From positions 1 to 64,000 of the forward strand of contig JAFVXK010000016.1 in assembly GCA_017501175.1 (NCBI GenBank): a stretch of 64,000 nucleotides of DNA, in the 5' to 3' direction. Position 1 is the first letter of the stretch; each line of letters starts with the position of its first letter. The translations under genes were made by a program, and so were the position numbers. A model generated the notes under the pieces. That model made no database searches. It had not been told where the DNA came from and was given only the letters and a program-made list of their open reading frames with translations. The stretch comes from Clostridia bacterium (GTDB lineage Bacteria; Bacillota_A; Clostridia; Oscillospirales; CAG-272). Below, piece by piece: positions 15,621 to 25,383 of this stretch.

Positions 15621-17624
15621 TTAGTTGTCTTTTAAGTAGGATTCTGCGGAGCGCGTTGCAAATTCGGGAGCGTTTTCGTCAATTTCATATCTTTCGCCGT
15701 TGTCGAAAACAAGCGCAAATCCCTTATCGCAAAGCTCAACCGCCTTGACGGGAATTCTTTCCTCATTGGTTGGATACACAACGGTTACGACGCGAGCATC
15801 CTTGCCGTTTTCGGTAAAGAGGACGGCGGGTGCGGGGAAATGCTCACGCTCTGTGAGTGACGGGGTGCGGTTAGCTCGCCAGCCCATAAAGCGAGGCTCG
15901 GTTTCGCCTATTTTAATTACGGGATTTGCCGTCGAGATAAGTGTGAGTGTGACGCCGTCAGCGTGATGCGCCGTGACGCCCTGCTCAAGCTCCGTTATCG
16001 GCTCTGTGCCAAGCTGGAAGAGTACCTCATAGATATGCTCTGACTCGTCGTGCGGAGCGAAGCTATCGACAATGACGAAGAATGGCTTTGCCCCACCGAG
16101 TCCCTTTTTAAAGAAGATGACCTTTCTGTGATGGTTTACCTGAAGCAAATCTCTACCGTAGCCCGAGGAATACTCGCCCTCATAGGTGTCAAAATCCTCA
16201 CCAAAGCTCCACGCGAGGTCGGATGGGTCGTTGATTACCACGGGATCCCATTTATGAGTTTTTCCTCTTCTCTGCCCGAGATAATCCACGAGCGCGGTGT
16301 TGTGCGAATAGGTGGTCAGGACAAAGTTGCGCATAACCGACTTGTCATAATCGTAGTTACCGCTATCCGCAAGGAGTGATTTGCCGTAGGCGTGGAGATA
16401 AAATCCGAGCTTATCCTCGTGAGCGTGCGCTCTGCCAAAGGGCGCGGACTCGAAGAATGAGTAAATATCATTCTCTCCCCAGCCCGTACGGGATATTGCA
16501 AATCCCGAGTAAGGCATAGCCACCGATTTATACTCGGGCAGGTGTCCCTCCTTGCCATCGGTTGCGAAATAACTCAACACGGGGTCGCCCTTTGCGTAAG
16601 GAAGCGCGTATGAGAGCAGCTCCTTAACGCAATGCGTAAATCCGTCGTTGATGTCGGGCGAAAGACCGTCGGGGCGGATAATTTTGACGTAGGCGTGCGA
16701 CATTTCCATCACTACCTTACGCATCTTCTCGGGAATTTCCTTATCAAAGCGAGCGAGAATATCAAAGTAGCCAAGATAGCTCTTCTGCACGCACCACTGA
16801 TAACCCGTTGTCAGCTCACACTGGAAGCCGTCGGGATAAATCTGGAGCTCAAGCTCCTCTAAAAGCCGTCTGTCCACAAACTCAAGCCACTCCGACGACT
16901 CGACGAAAATCGGGTAGATGAGCGCGATATACGCAAGACCGTTCATCTCCATTATAAAGGGGTTGCCGGTGCTGGGTTGATAGAAGTTTCTAAGACAGTA
17001 GCCGTGCTCCCAAATCGAGCGAATAATGTCAAGCCAAAGCTGCTCGTCAACGAGGGGCGAATCAAGGAAAACGAAAATCGACTTATTCCAGGCATTGTAG
17101 AGGAAAGAGCCGAGGCGAAGACCTGCCTCAAGCGCACGCCAGTACGGGAGCACGCTTGCCCCGTCATCATACGGGCATTTAGCCTGGTCAAGCCAAGAGC
17201 GCATCATATATACGAGGCGCTTTATGTATTTATCGTCTTTGGTAAGGTGGTATGCCGATGCGAGTGTTGCAAACTCCTCGTGACGCGCAAACTGCATTGG
17301 CCACTCAAGGTAGTCGTTATATGTAGGGTTCTTTGCCCAATCTATTATTCCGTCCTCAAATTTATAGCGCATACCACAGGAGGACACCCAGCCCTCGAGT
17401 ATCTCGTCAGCCCAAGCGAGCGTTTTCTCCTTATCCTCAGGAATGAGGTCGCTCTCGGGCAACGCCTTGGCAAGATTTTTCCTCGCAATATCCTTAAAGT
17501 ACGCGACGAGTGCCTTTCGCGCCGATGTAGATTCGCCGGCGCGGTAGAGGCTCTGCACCTCGAAAAGCTCGGGAATTTCGGGATTCAGCTTCTCCAAAAA
17601 CAACTTTTCGTCAGATAACATCAT
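15621..17624 (-). CDS. Heparinase II/III-family polysaccharide lyase
   Basis: The 667-residue protein has an N-terminal alpha/alpha toroid (about 90-350, including WPMQFARHEEFATLASAYHL and ELTTGYQWCVQKSY) and a C-terminal beta-sheet domain opening with FGRAHAHEDKLGFYL and DSGNYDYDKS...YSHNT. This is the layout of heparinase II/III and alginate/oligo-uronate lyases. No signal peptide is evident, so it probably acts on oligosaccharides in the cytoplasm. There are two adjacent ATG codons at the start. Confidence 0.82.
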   Translation of the reverse strand: MMLSDEKLFLEKLNPEIPELFEVQSLYRAGESTSARKALVAYFKDIARKNLAKALPESDLIPEDKEKTLAWADEILEGWVSSCGMRYKFEDGIIDWAKNPTYNDYLEWPMQFARHEEFATLASAYHLTKDDKYIKRLVYMMRSWLDQAKCPYDDGASVLPYWRALEAGLRLGSFLYNAWNKSIFVFLDSPLVDEQLWLDIIRSIWEHGYCLRNFYQPSTGNPFIMEMNGLAYIALIYPIFVESSEWLEFVDRRLLEELELQIYPDGFQCELTTGYQWCVQKSYLGYFDILARFDKEIPEKMRKVVMEMSHAYVKIIRPDGLSPDINDGFTHCVKELLSYALPYAKGDPVLSYFATDGKEGHLPEYKSVAMPYSGFAISRTGWGENDIYSFFESAPFGRAHAHEDKLGFYLHAYGKSLLADSGNYDYDKSVMRNFVLTTYSHNTALVDYLGQRRGKTHKWDPVVINDPSDLAWSFGEDFDTYEGEYSSGYGRDLLQVNHHRKVIFFKKGLGGAKPFFVIVDSFAPHDESEHIYEVLFQLGTEPITELEQGVTAHHADGVTLTLISTANPVIKIGETEPRFMGWRANRTPSLTEREHFPAPAVLFTENGKDARVVTVVYPTNEERIPVKAVELCDKGFALVFDNGERYEIDENAPEFATRSAESYLKDN

Positions 17625-17808
17625 TTTTCCTGTCCTCGTTTCGTTAAAATACTATTTGATTTAATTTTATCATTTTTCCGCGGGCTTTTCAATCTCGTAT
17701 TTTCCTTATTTTTATAAATATATTCTCAATCTTTGAAAAAATATTGACAGTATTCACTTGTGACGTTACAGTTATCGGTATTTTGCGCCCTTTAATTATA
17801 TTTAAATT

Positions 17809-17842
17809 AAGCCACCGTTTGACACGATGGCTTTATCTTTTT
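17809..17842. terminator. Terminator downstream of asnS
   Basis: AAGCCACCGT pairs with ACGATGGCTT around TTTGAC with one mismatch, with T-rich sequence on both sides. It lies about 45 bp beyond the asnS stop. Confidence 0.65.
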
Positions 17843-17886
17843 AGTTTTAGAACTGTTGAAGCCGAGCTTCCCTTAGCGGAAGTCTT

Positions 17887-19281
17887 TTAATATTCCGCGT
17901 TTCCAACCGTTCTCGGATAAGGAAGAACGTCGCGGATATTGGAAACTCCGGTGAGGTACATTATAATTCTCTCGAAGCCAAGACCGAAGCCTGCGTGCTT
18001 TGTGCCGCCGTACTTACGGAGATTCATATACCACCAATAGTCTTTCTCGGAAAGTCCGAGCTCTGCCATACGCGCCTTGAGAACGTCCATTCTCTCCTCA
18101 CGCTGTGAGCCGCCGATAATCTCTCCGACACCGGGTACGAGCAGGTCCATTGCCGCAACCGTCTTGCCGTCGTCGTTCTGGCGCATATAGAACGCCTTGA
18201 TTTCCTTCGGGTAGTCGATGAGAAATATGGGCTTTTTATAAACCTTTTCGGTGAGGTATCTCTCGTGCTCTGTCTGAAGGTCAACACCCCAATATACAGG
18301 GTACTTGAAGCTCTCGCCCGATTTTTCGAGGATTTCTATCGCCTCGGTGTAGGTGACCTTGGCGTAATCAGCGTCACGAAGCGCGGTGAGTCTTTCAAGG
18401 AGAGTCTTGTCGACGAACTTATTGAAGAACTCTATCTCCTGCGCGCAGTTTTCCATAACGTGATTTATGATATACTTAATCATATCCCAAGCGAGCTGCA
18501 TATCGTCGTTAAGGTCAGCGAAGGCTATCTCGGGCTCTATCATCCAGAACTCTGCCGCGTGGCGCGCTGTGTTCGAGTTCTCTGCTCTGAAGGTAGGGCC
18601 GAAGGTGTAGATATTACCGAATGCCATAGCATAGGTTTCGCCTTCAAGCTGACCCGAAACGGTGAGGTTCGCGCTCTTTCCGAAGAAGTCCTGCGAGTAA
18701 TCCACCGAGCCGTCCTCAAGTCTTGGAAGATTTTCCATATCGAGCGTCGTAACTCTGAACATCTCGCCCGCGCCCTCACAGTCGGAGGCGGTGATAATCG
18801 GGGTATGAACGTACACAAAGCCGCGCGAGTGGAAGAAGGAATGAATTGCGTATGCTACCTCGCTTCTCACTCTGAATACTGCCGAGAAAAGATTAGTTCT
18901 CGGACGCAGATAAGCCTGCTCACGAAGGAATTCTACGGTGTGGCGCTTAGGCTGAAGCGGATAGTCGGGCGTTGAAGTTCCCTCAACCTCGACCTTCGTC
19001 GCCTTGAGCTCGAAAGGCTGCTTTGCCTCGGGGGTAAGCTCAATAACGCCCGTTACGATGAGCGACGCTCCCACGTTCTGCCCTGCTATCTCATCATAAT
19101 TATTTATTTTTTCTCTCTCAAAAACGACCTGAATACTGCCGAAGCATGAGCCGTCGTTGAGGTCAATGAAGCCAAACGCCTTGGAATCGCGCAGGTTTCT
19201 CACCCAGCCGCCGAGCGTGACGGTTTTTCCGCCAAAGGCTTCCTTGTCAGCATAAATGTCTTTAATCAAATCTCTTTTCAT
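17887..19281 (-). CDS. asnS: Asparaginyl-tRNA synthetase
   Basis: The 464-residue class II synthetase has an N-terminal OB-fold anticodon-binding domain ([20 protein letters not shown] region, residues 17-110) and the class II catalytic core with [17 protein letters not shown] (motif 2) and [15 protein letters not shown] (motif 3). The start at MKRDLIKD is chosen because it follows a GGGGTG site and gives the family's normal length; upstream codons lie inside the promoter hairpin. It charges tRNA-Asn directly. Confidence 0.95.
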   Translation of the reverse strand: MKRDLIKDIYADKEAFGGKTVTLGGWVRNLRDSKAFGFIDLNDGSCFGSIQVVFEREKINNYDEIAGQNVGASLIVTGVIELTPEAKQPFELKATKVEVEGTSTPDYPLQPKRHTVEFLREQAYLRPRTNLFSAVFRVRSEVAYAIHSFFHSRGFVYVHTPIITASDCEGAGEMFRVTTLDMENLPRLEDGSVDYSQDFFGKSANLTVSGQLEGETYAMAFGNIYTFGPTFRAENSNTARHAAEFWMIEPEIAFADLNDDMQLAWDMIKYIINHVMENCAQEIEFFNKFVDKTLLERLTALRDADYAKVTYTEAIEILEKSGESFKYPVYWGVDLQTEHERYLTEKVYKKPIFLIDYPKEIKAFYMRQNDDGKTVAAMDLLVPGVGEIIGGSQREERMDVLKARMAELGLSEKDYWWYMNLRKYGGTKHAGFGLGFERIIMYLTGVSNIRDVLPYPRTVGNAEY

Positions 19282-19300
19282 ATTTTCACCCCATAAAAAA

Positions 19301-19352
19301 GTGGTATAATTATCTAATACAGAATTATACCACAACTTTTTATTTATTTCAA
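19301..19352 (-). promoter_or_regulatory. asnS promoter inside an 11-bp inverted repeat
   Basis: On the minus strand TTGAAA (19347-19352) and TATAAT (19324-19329) are 17 bp apart. GTGGTATAATT/AATTATACCAC (19301-19311 and 19323-19333) is a perfect inverted repeat overlapping the -10 and the first transcribed bases, so it could be an operator or a leader hairpin. Confidence 0.7.
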
Positions 19353-19432
19353 TGCTTTTTAGATATTTTTTAAAAAAATGAGGTCTGTACACTTTTCGTT
19401 CTTAAAAAATCCCGTCAAAGCATCGCTAAAGG

Positions 19433-19939
19433 CTATTTCCCGATATTTTCCTCGATAAATGCGGATATCTCTTCAGGCGGTATGCCAAGCACCTCGGAGA
19501 ATTCCGAATGTATAAGCTGCTCGGCGCGGCGCATAACGGTTTCGTCAGCGAGGTATATCCGCTTTCCCTCTTCTGCGCGCTCACGTCCCGCAAGATAAAT
19601 TGAGCGTATCATAGCTATCATCGCGGCTCTGTCACCGCATTCTACCGCGCGGCGAAAGTGCTGAAGACGCGCACGTCCGTCGCCCTTCCACCCCTCTTCG
19701 TCAATGGACGCAGCGTCCTTGATAGCCAACAGTATTTCGCTTTTTGTCAAGAGCGGGCGCATTTTAGACACCAACTCCTCGTTATCGGTAGGCACGAAGG
19801 TTTCGGAGCTTGATTTTCCATCTGCGCCCCGCAAAACGTAATAATTTCTCGTCACGCCGCCGACCGTGACCTCTCTTTCGTCCACGACGGTCATCACTCC
19901 GTCAGTGCCGTAAACGACCTTATCGCCTATACCGTGCAT
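19433..19939 (-). CDS. CarD-family transcriptional regulator
   Basis: The 168-residue protein starts with the CarD/TRCF RNA-polymerase-interaction domain (GDKVVYGTDGVMTVVDER..., residues 5-65) followed by a helical DNA-binding domain. CarD/CdnL proteins bind the RNAP beta subunit and stabilise open promoter complexes, often at rRNA promoters. It stands alone between the start of the asnS promoter region and a 410-bp gap. Confidence 0.85.
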   Translation of the reverse strand: MHGIGDKVVYGTDGVMTVVDEREVTVGGVTRNYYVLRGADGKSSSETFVPTDNEELVSKMRPLLTKSEILLAIKDAASIDEEGWKGDGRARLQHFRRAVECGDRAAMIAMIRSIYLAGRERAEEGKRIYLADETVMRRAEQLIHSEFSEVLGIPPEEISAFIEENIGK

Positions 19940-20084
19940 AGTACCCTCCGATTTCGCAAAAGCATCTACTATATTTTACCACAAAAAACCGAAAAAATGT
20001 AATAGGCAGTCTGCACAAAAATAAAAAAATTTTATGCGCGACAAGAACAAACCCGAGTTAAATGCCTCAAACAAAGTAAAAAGA

Positions 20085-20115
20085 GGGTAGCTCAAGTTTA
20101 AAAACTGAGCTACCC
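20085..20115. terminator. Perfect 10-bp hairpin in the carD-mtn gap
   Basis: GGGTAGCTCA and TGAGCTACCC flank an 11-nt A/T-rich loop. It may terminate the minus-strand mtn transcript, although no long T run follows on either strand. Confidence 0.45.
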
Positions 20116-20149
20116 TATAATGCATAACGGGGATAGGGGGATTTTGAGC

Positions 20150-20216
20150 GGAAATCTTCGTTCTTCGACCCGAAGACGTATAAAAATACGTCGAGAGGAA
20201 GAAAACGGAGATAGAA
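20150..20216. repeat. Intergenic long-hairpin repeat, copy 1
   Basis: The sequence has TTCGTTCTTCGAC followed by an ACGTAT/ATACGT inner stem around AAAA, then GTCGAG and GGAAGAAAACGGA. The same order of elements recurs at 33001-33268. The rest of the 19940-20351 gap contains only a GAAATTC/GAATTTC palindrome at 20236-20252 and no credible gene. Confidence 0.55.
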
Positions 20217-20351
20217 AATGACCTAATTTAATGGAGAAATTCGCAGAATTTCAACCTCATATAACAAATTCTTAACTCACTTATAATTTTAGAGCTTTCC
20301 CCTCTGCATTCGGTCATTTTCGGTTACGCCAAAATGTGCCAGCCCCGTGAG

Positions 20352-21047
20352 TTACCAATTTTTAATGAGCTCCTCCGTTAGTGATGCGGAATTTTTTGCC
20401 GCTATTGGAAGAAACTCCATATAGTCCATATCAGCTCCGCCGTCAGCCGAGTCCGAAATAGCGCGGATAACCGCGAAAGGAGTAGCATTGACAAATGCCG
20501 TTTGAGCGATAGCACCGCCCTCCATCTCGCAGACGTCTGCTGAAAACTCGCTGACAATCCGCTCCTTTTCCTGCTTTGATGCGACGAATTTATCACCCGT
20601 GGCTATTCTTCCGCGCCGCGCCTTAATGCCAAGTCTGTCTGCCGCCTCTGACAGAATTGAAACCGCACGGGCGTCAGCCTCAAAATAGACCTTATTTATG
20701 CCCGAAATCAGTCCCACGGGGTCACCGAGAGGCGAGGTGTCCATATCGTGCTGGAGAAGGCTCTCGGCAATCACGGTATCGGTTGGACGAAGGTCGTCTG
20801 CAAGAGCTCCGCCAACGCCTGTGTTGACGATAAGCGACGGTGAATATCTCATTATCATAGCCTCGGCGCATATTGCGGCAAAAACCTTGCCGACGCCGCA
20901 CCTTGCCACCGCTATTTTCTTGCCGAAGAGCATACCCGTGTTGAATTTCACGCCGCCAACGGCTTCCTCAGATTTGTTTTCGAGCTTTGCTATCAAAGCG
21001 TCAACCTCAACGCTCATAGCGCCAATAATTCCAATGTCAGCCTTCAT
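20352..21047 (-). CDS. mtn: 5'-methylthioadenosine/S-adenosylhomocysteine nucleosidase
   Basis: The 231-residue enzyme shows IGIIGAMSVEVDAL at the N-terminus, VNTGVGGAL, the substrate-binding VCEMEGGAIAQ and ISDSADGGADMDY with the catalytic Asp. It cleaves adenine from SAH and MTA. The start at 21047 is chosen because a GAGGTGG site precedes it by 6 bp; an upstream ATG overlapping the luxS stop is possible. It sits 8 bp behind luxS and supplies S-ribosylhomocysteine to it. Confidence 0.92.
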   Translation of the reverse strand: MKADIGIIGAMSVEVDALIAKLENKSEEAVGGVKFNTGMLFGKKIAVARCGVGKVFAAICAEAMIMRYSPSLIVNTGVGGALADDLRPTDTVIAESLLQHDMDTSPLGDPVGLISGINKVYFEADARAVSILSEAADRLGIKARRGRIATGDKFVASKQEKERIVSEFSADVCEMEGGAIAQTAFVNATPFAVIRAISDSADGGADMDYMEFLPIAAKNSASLTEELIKNW

Positions 21048-21055
21048 TTTCCACC

Positions 21056-21505
21056 TCATTTATACTCAAAGTCGTTGGTTTTAGATTGCAGAATACCAAG
21101 ATACCTTTCGCACTCGCGCTTTGCCGCTGCAAGCGAGAGGTTCTTGTAATTTCCGCACTCACGGCGCACGGCACCGAACATTTCCTCTGCCGAAAGCGTT
21201 CTTTTGAGAACCGAAATGAGCTCCGCAAGAACCTCTTCATTGTCGGCATCTCTTACCAAGAGATAAAAGCCTGTCTGACAGCCCATAGGTCCGAAATAAA
21301 TTATTCTGTCCGCCATCTTTCCATTGCGGAAAAACGTCGCAAGCATATGCTCAACCGAGTGCATCGTCAGGTTATCCATAAAATCGTCGCCGTTCGGAAC
21401 TCTCGTGCGCAAATCATAGGTGGTTACGTCGCCGTCGATGCGCGACACGTATATTCCCTCTGTGAGAGTGTCGTGGTTTACTGTAAACGAGGCTATTTTT
21501 TTCAT
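21056..21505 (-). CDS. luxS: S-ribosylhomocysteine lyase LuxS
   Basis: The 149-residue protein has the zinc site H49-S-V-E-H53 and C117 in ECGNY, plus the FGPMGCQTGFYL motif. LuxS converts S-ribosylhomocysteine to homocysteine and the AI-2 precursor DPD. The start MKKIASF has an AGAGGA site 8 bp upstream and gives the family's usual length. The luxS-mtn order completes the two-step activated methyl cycle. Confidence 0.95.
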   Translation of the reverse strand: MKKIASFTVNHDTLTEGIYVSRIDGDVTTYDLRTRVPNGDDFMDNLTMHSVEHMLATFFRNGKMADRIIYFGPMGCQTGFYLLVRDADNEEVLAELISVLKRTLSAEEMFGAVRRECGNYKNLSLAAAKRECERYLGILQSKTNDFEYK

Positions 21506-21575
21506 TCTGATTTCCTCTTTATGAAAATTCTCCGATGGAAAACGCACTAAAACGCTTTCCGTCTCTTTAGAAATT

Positions 21576-21605
21576 ACGGAGCGGTAAAATCCGCTCCGTT
21601 TTGTG
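21576..21605. terminator. Terminator between glyS and luxS
   Basis: ACGGAGCGG and CCGCTCCGT form a perfect 9-bp stem around TAAAAT, just beyond the glyS stop. Confidence 0.8.
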
Positions 21606-21610
21606 TTTGA

Positions 21611-23002
21611 TTAGAATGCAATTCTTTCGCGAATATAATTCTTTACCTCGGAGAGAGGAATACGCACCTGCTCCATAGTATCTCTGTCACGGACGGTTAC
21701 GCAGCCGTCATTCTCGGTGTCAAAGTCGTAGGTAATGCAGAAGGGTGTGCCTATCTCGTCCTCGCGGCGATATCTCTTACCGATAGAGCCGGTTTCGTCA
21801 AAGTCAACGGAGAACTCCTTGGCAAGCTCGTCGTAAAGCTCAAGTGCCTTGTCGGAGAGCTTCTTCGAGAGAGGAAGCACAGCCGCCTTTACGGGTGCGA
21901 GTGCGGGGTGAAGATGAAGCACTACTCTGACGTCGCCCTCACCGAGAGTTTCCTCGTCGTATGCGTCAACGAGGAACGCGAGAGCAACTCTGTCAGCGCC
22001 GAGCGAGGGCTCGACTACGTAAGGAATATAATGCTCACCGGTTTCCTGGTCGAAGTAGGTCATATCCTTGCCCGAGTGGTTCTGGTGCTGACCGAGGTCG
22101 TAATCGGTTCTGTCAGCAATACCCCAAAGCTCACCCCAGCCAAACGGGAAGAGGAACTCGAAGTCGGTAGTAGCCTTCGAATAGAAGCAAAGCTCCTCGG
22201 GGTCGTGGTCGCGAAGGCGAAGATTTTCTGGGGTCATTCCGAGGTCAAGAAGCCACTTGTGGCAGAAGTCCTTCCAATACTTGAACCACTCAAGGTCAGT
22301 GCCGGGCTTGCAGAAGAACTCAAGCTCCATCTGCTCAAACTCACGGGTACGGAAAACGAAGTTACCGGGGGTAATCTCGTTTCTGAAGGACTTACCAATC
22401 TGCGCTACACCAAAGGGCAGCTTCTTTCTCGACGCTCTCTGCACCGAGGGGAAGTTCACGAAGATACCCTGCGCCGTTTCGGGACGGAGATATACGGTAT
22501 TGGTCGAGTCCTCGGTAACGCCGATAAAGGTCTTGAACATAAGATTGAACTTCTTGATGTCGGTGAAGGTCTTGCCACCGCAAAGAGGGCAGGCGATGTC
22601 CTTTTCCTTGATGTACTCTGCCATCTGGTCAAAGGTCCAGCCAGCAGGATTATCGTCCGTGCCGTTCTGGAATGCATAGTCCTCGATAAGCTTGTCAGCT
22701 CTGTGACGCGCCTTGCACTGCTTACAGTCCATAAGAGGATCGGAGAAGCCGCCTACGTGTCCCGACGCTACCCAAGCCTCAGGGTTCATTATGATAGCCG
22801 AATCAAGTCCGACGTTGTATCTCGACTCTTGAACGAATTTCTTCCACCAAGCGCGTTTTACGTTGTTCTTAAACTCAACTCCAAGAGGACCGTAGTCCCA
22901 CGAGTTTGCAAGTCCGCCGTAAATTTCAGAGCCGGGGAATATAAATCCGCGGGTCTTACAGAGCGCTACGATTTTGTCCATTGTCTTTTTGCTGTTTTCC
23001 AT
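21611..23002 (-). CDS. glyS: Glycyl-tRNA synthetase (alpha2 type)
   Basis: The 463-residue class IIa synthetase starts with the [20 protein letters not shown] block and has a zinc-like [11 protein letters not shown] / CPLCGGK insertion, [19 protein letters not shown] (motif 2) and a C-terminal HGTP anticodon domain (about 355-460). It is the homodimeric form rather than the alpha2beta2 form. It lies 37 bp behind mtaB with a short palindrome in the gap. Confidence 0.95.
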   Translation of the reverse strand: MENSKKTMDKIVALCKTRGFIFPGSEIYGGLANSWDYGPLGVEFKNNVKRAWWKKFVQESRYNVGLDSAIIMNPEAWVASGHVGGFSDPLMDCKQCKARHRADKLIEDYAFQNGTDDNPAGWTFDQMAEYIKEKDIACPLCGGKTFTDIKKFNLMFKTFIGVTEDSTNTVYLRPETAQGIFVNFPSVQRASRKKLPFGVAQIGKSFRNEITPGNFVFRTREFEQMELEFFCKPGTDLEWFKYWKDFCHKWLLDLGMTPENLRLRDHDPEELCFYSKATTDFEFLFPFGWGELWGIADRTDYDLGQHQNHSGKDMTYFDQETGEHYIPYVVEPSLGADRVALAFLVDAYDEETLGEGDVRVVLHLHPALAPVKAAVLPLSKKLSDKALELYDELAKEFSVDFDETGSIGKRYRREDEIGTPFCITYDFDTENDGCVTVRDRDTMEQVRIPLSEVKNYIRERIAF

Positions 23003-23018
23003 TTTTTCACTCCATTTA

Positions 23019-23036
23019 TGTAAATAATTGTTTACA
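23019..23036. promoter_or_regulatory. TGTAAA-N6-TTTACA palindrome upstream of glyS
   Basis: This 18-bp dyad (spacer TAATTG) ends 17 bp before the glyS start codon. Two other copies with different spacers occur at 31321-31338 and 63474-63491. Confidence 0.45.
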
Positions 23037-23039
23037 AAT

Positions 23040-24341
23040 TTATATAGACTTCGCCGTTATAATACCGTCTTTATGCGACACGGGTAGTACCTTGAAGCTA
23101 CTTCCCTGCAAATTTCCGTCATTCAAGGGAACGTAAACCTCGGCAAAATTATCGGCGTGTGCCGAGTATCCGTTACCGTCGTATGCTTCAAGTATTACCG
23201 AAAGCGGCTCACCGCGCAGGACAATCTCCGAAAGCACCGTATCGCGTACCTCGTTTTTCACTCTTATAAGCTCCTCGGAGCGAGCGCGCTTTAAGCTCTC
23301 GTCAACTTGGTCGGGATAATCTGCCGCGGGCGTTCCGCTTCTTTTTGAATAGGCAAAAACGTGCGCGTCGATAAAGCTCGCCGCCTTGACAAAATCAACG
23401 GTTTTCCTGAAATCCTCGTCGCTCTCGCCCGGAAATCCTACCATAAGGTCGGTGGTAAAGGCAACATTCGGTATGTTTTCTCTTATGAATCTGATGTTTT
23501 CGAGCGCCTGCGAGGAATTATACCTGCGCTTCATTCTGCGAAGGACAGCGTCCGAGCCGCTCTGCACCGAAAGATGAAAATGCGGTGCGAGTATCTTCAG
23601 ATTTTTTACCTTTTCTATAAAGGTCTTGCCGATAAGCTCGGGTGCAAGCGAGCCAAGCCGTATTCGCTCGGCGCTTTTCCTTGCGTCAAGCTCCGAAAGA
23701 AGCTCTGCAAGTCCGTAGTCGCCCTCAAAATCTCTGCCGTACGAGCCCGTTTCTATGCCCGTCAGCACTATCTCGCGAACACCGTCACGCGATAGTCCTT
23801 CGACCTCGTCAATAACGTCGGAGGGTAGCTTTGACCGCACTCTTCCGCGCGCATCGGCTATCGCGCAATAGGTGCATCTGCACTCACAGCCGTCCTCAAT
23901 CTTGACGTAAGCACGGGTGCGCTCAGCGCGGGTTATCCGCATCGGCTCAAACTCGGCAAAATTAACGTCGGTAACCGAAAAATGTCTGTCACGTCGGTTT
24001 TCAAGAAGCTCCCTTGCCACATCGACACAGGACATCTTGTTATCTGTTCCTATGACGGCGCGTACTCCTTCTATTTTCATAACCTCATCGGGTGAGCGCT
24101 GACTGTAACAGCCCATAACTATAACCAAGCCGTTTGGGTTATGCTTTCTCGCGCGTCGTATAACCTGACGCGATTTTCTGTCGCTCTCTCCTGTTACGGT
24201 GCAGGTGTTAACGACGTAAACGTCGCAATAGCCGTCAAAGGAGCGAAGCTCAAAGCCCCCCCGTACGAAAGCCTCGGCTACAGCCTCGGTCTCGTACTGC
24301 GACACCTTGCACCCGAGAGTATATAATCCTACGCTATACAA
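23040..24341 (-). CDS. mtaB: tRNA t6A37 methylthiotransferase MtaB
   Basis: The 433-residue protein has the UPF0004 N-terminal domain ([15 protein letters not shown], residues 8-22, with conserved cysteines), a radical SAM domain with [12 protein letters not shown], and a TRAM domain at the C-terminus. It converts t6A37 to ms2t6A37 in tRNA. With trmO elsewhere in the window, two separate t6A modification enzymes are present. Confidence 0.9.
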   Translation of the reverse strand: MYSVGLYTLGCKVSQYETEAVAEAFVRGGFELRSFDGYCDVYVVNTCTVTGESDRKSRQVIRRARKHNPNGLVIVMGCYSQRSPDEVMKIEGVRAVIGTDNKMSCVDVARELLENRRDRHFSVTDVNFAEFEPMRITRAERTRAYVKIEDGCECRCTYCAIADARGRVRSKLPSDVIDEVEGLSRDGVREIVLTGIETGSYGRDFEGDYGLAELLSELDARKSAERIRLGSLAPELIGKTFIEKVKNLKILAPHFHLSVQSGSDAVLRRMKRRYNSSQALENIRFIRENIPNVAFTTDLMVGFPGESDEDFRKTVDFVKAASFIDAHVFAYSKRSGTPAADYPDQVDESLKRARSEELIRVKNEVRDTVLSEIVLRGEPLSVILEAYDGNGYSAHADNFAEVYVPLNDGNLQGSSFKVLPVSHKDGIITAKSI

Positions 24342-24365
24342 TGTTTTTCCTTTTTCAATACGGCG

Positions 24366-24920
24366 TTACGCCTTTTCATAAACCGACGGCTTCAAAACGC
24401 CGACGTAGGGGAGCGCGCGGAAGCGCTCGTCGTAGTCAAGTCCGTAGCCAACGGCAAACTCGTCGGGTATTTCAATTCCTACGTAGTCGGGGGTGAAGTC
24501 AACCTTTCTTCTCGACGGCTTATCAAGAAGCGTACAGGTTTTGACACTCCTTGCTCCCTTGAGCCTCAAATACTCGGTGAGATAGGAAAGCGTACAGCCA
24601 CTGTCAATGATATCCTCAACTACGAGCAGGTCGCAGTCGGAAATGTCTTCACGGGTAATATCAAGATGTATCTTTACGCTTCCCGAAGAAGTAGTACCCG
24701 CGCCGTAGGACGAAACCTTCATACAGTCTATCTCGACGGGAACGGTAAGACGCTTCATAAGGTCGCCCGTAAATACTATTGAGCCTTTAAGTATGCAGAC
24801 AAGCACAAGACGCTTGTCCTCTCCCACATAATCGCGGCTTATCTCGTCGGCAAGTCTGATTACGGTTCTCTCAATCTCCCCCTCGGAAACAAGAATTCTC
24901 TCGATTGCCTTGTTTATCAT
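24366..24920 (-). CDS. hpt: Hypoxanthine phosphoribosyltransferase
   Basis: The 184-residue enzyme carries the PRPP-binding motif VVEDIIDSGCTL and the CILKGSIVFTGDL and DKPSRRKVDFTPDYVG blocks of bacterial HPRT. It salvages hypoxanthine and guanine. It is 24 bp behind... upstream of mtaB on the same strand and so probably shares its transcript. Confidence 0.92.
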   Translation of the reverse strand: MINKAIERILVSEGEIERTVIRLADEISRDYVGEDKRLVLVCILKGSIVFTGDLMKRLTVPVEIDCMKVSSYGAGTTSSGSVKIHLDITREDISDCDLLVVEDIIDSGCTLSYLTEYLRLKGARSVKTCTLLDKPSRRKVDFTPDYVGIEIPDEFAVGYGLDYDERFRALPYVGVLKPSVYEKA

Positions 24921-25038
24921 AATGCTTTCCCCCTGAAGAAAAGAGTTGTCCTATGATATTTTAGCAGAAAAAAATGTGAAAGTCAAGGATATTACCCCAC
25001 TTTGATAAAGTTTTGGCAAAAATATTTTGCAAAATCTC

Positions 25039-25067
25039 TTGACTTTTTTAACAGGTTAATATATAAT
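25039..25067 (+). promoter_or_regulatory. rpmH promoter
   Basis: TTGACT (25039-25044) and TATAAT (25062-25067) are 17 bp apart, about 85 bp before the rpmH start. Confidence 0.75.
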
Positions 25068-25105
25068 ATATGGTGTTTTCGTATGAATACGCGAAAAAAC
25101 CGGTG

Positions 25106-25136
25106 CTAACGTGCCGAAGACGTTAATTTTTTATCA
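25106..25136 (+). promoter_or_regulatory. Leader hairpin of rpmH
   Basis: TAACGT/ACGTTA around GCCGAAG is followed by ATTTTTT in the rpmH 5' leader, which resembles a small attenuator. The AGGAGGTG ribosome-binding site follows. Function is inferred from position. Confidence 0.4.
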
Positions 25137-25152
25137 CAAGGAGGTGCTATCT

Positions 25153-25287
25153 GTGAAGAGAACATATCAGCCTAAGAAAAGACAGAGAAACAAAGAACAC
25201 GGTTTCAGAAAAAGAATGGCGACCGCTAACGGCAGAAAAGTTCTTAAGAGAAGACGCGCCAAGGGTAGAGCAAAGCTCACCTACTAA
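25153..25287 (+). CDS. rpmH: Ribosomal protein L34
   Basis: The 44-residue basic protein begins at a GTG codon behind a strong AGGAGGTG site and reads [17 protein letters not shown], then [20 protein letters not shown], the complete L34 signature. It is the first gene of the conserved rpmH-rnpA-yidD-yidC-jag-mnmE cluster. It was found by reading the sequence, as it is shorter than a usual 60-residue cutoff. Confidence 0.97.
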   Translation: MKRTYQPKKRQRNKEHGFRKRMATANGRKVLKRRRAKGRAKLTY

Positions 25288-25308
25288 TCGTCACGCCGCG
25301 TGACTCAC

Positions 25309-25366
25309 AAAACCTCCGATAAAGCGCATCGCTGATTTGCATTGTGCATTATCGGGGTTTTTGTTT
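25309..25366 (+). terminator. Terminator between rpmH and rnpA
   Basis: AAAACCTCCGATAA pairs with TTATCGGGGTTTT over a 26-nt loop and is followed by TTGTTT. It would let rpmH be expressed far above rnpA. Confidence 0.75.
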
Positions 25367-25383
25367 AGAAAGGAGCGTTTAAA

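Noticed and set aside
19282..19432. T-box leader upstream of asnS
   Set aside because: The leader is only about 40 nt from the promoter to the start and has no T-box core sequence or antiterminator.
21908..23023. Long plus-strand open frame (about 370 codons) opposite glyS
   Set aside because: It is fully antisense to a clear glycyl-tRNA synthetase and its translation has no recognisable domain.
24921..25152. Replication origin beside rpmH
   Set aside because: The gap has a promoter and a leader hairpin but no cluster of TTATCCACA-type DnaA boxes, and dnaA is not adjacent.
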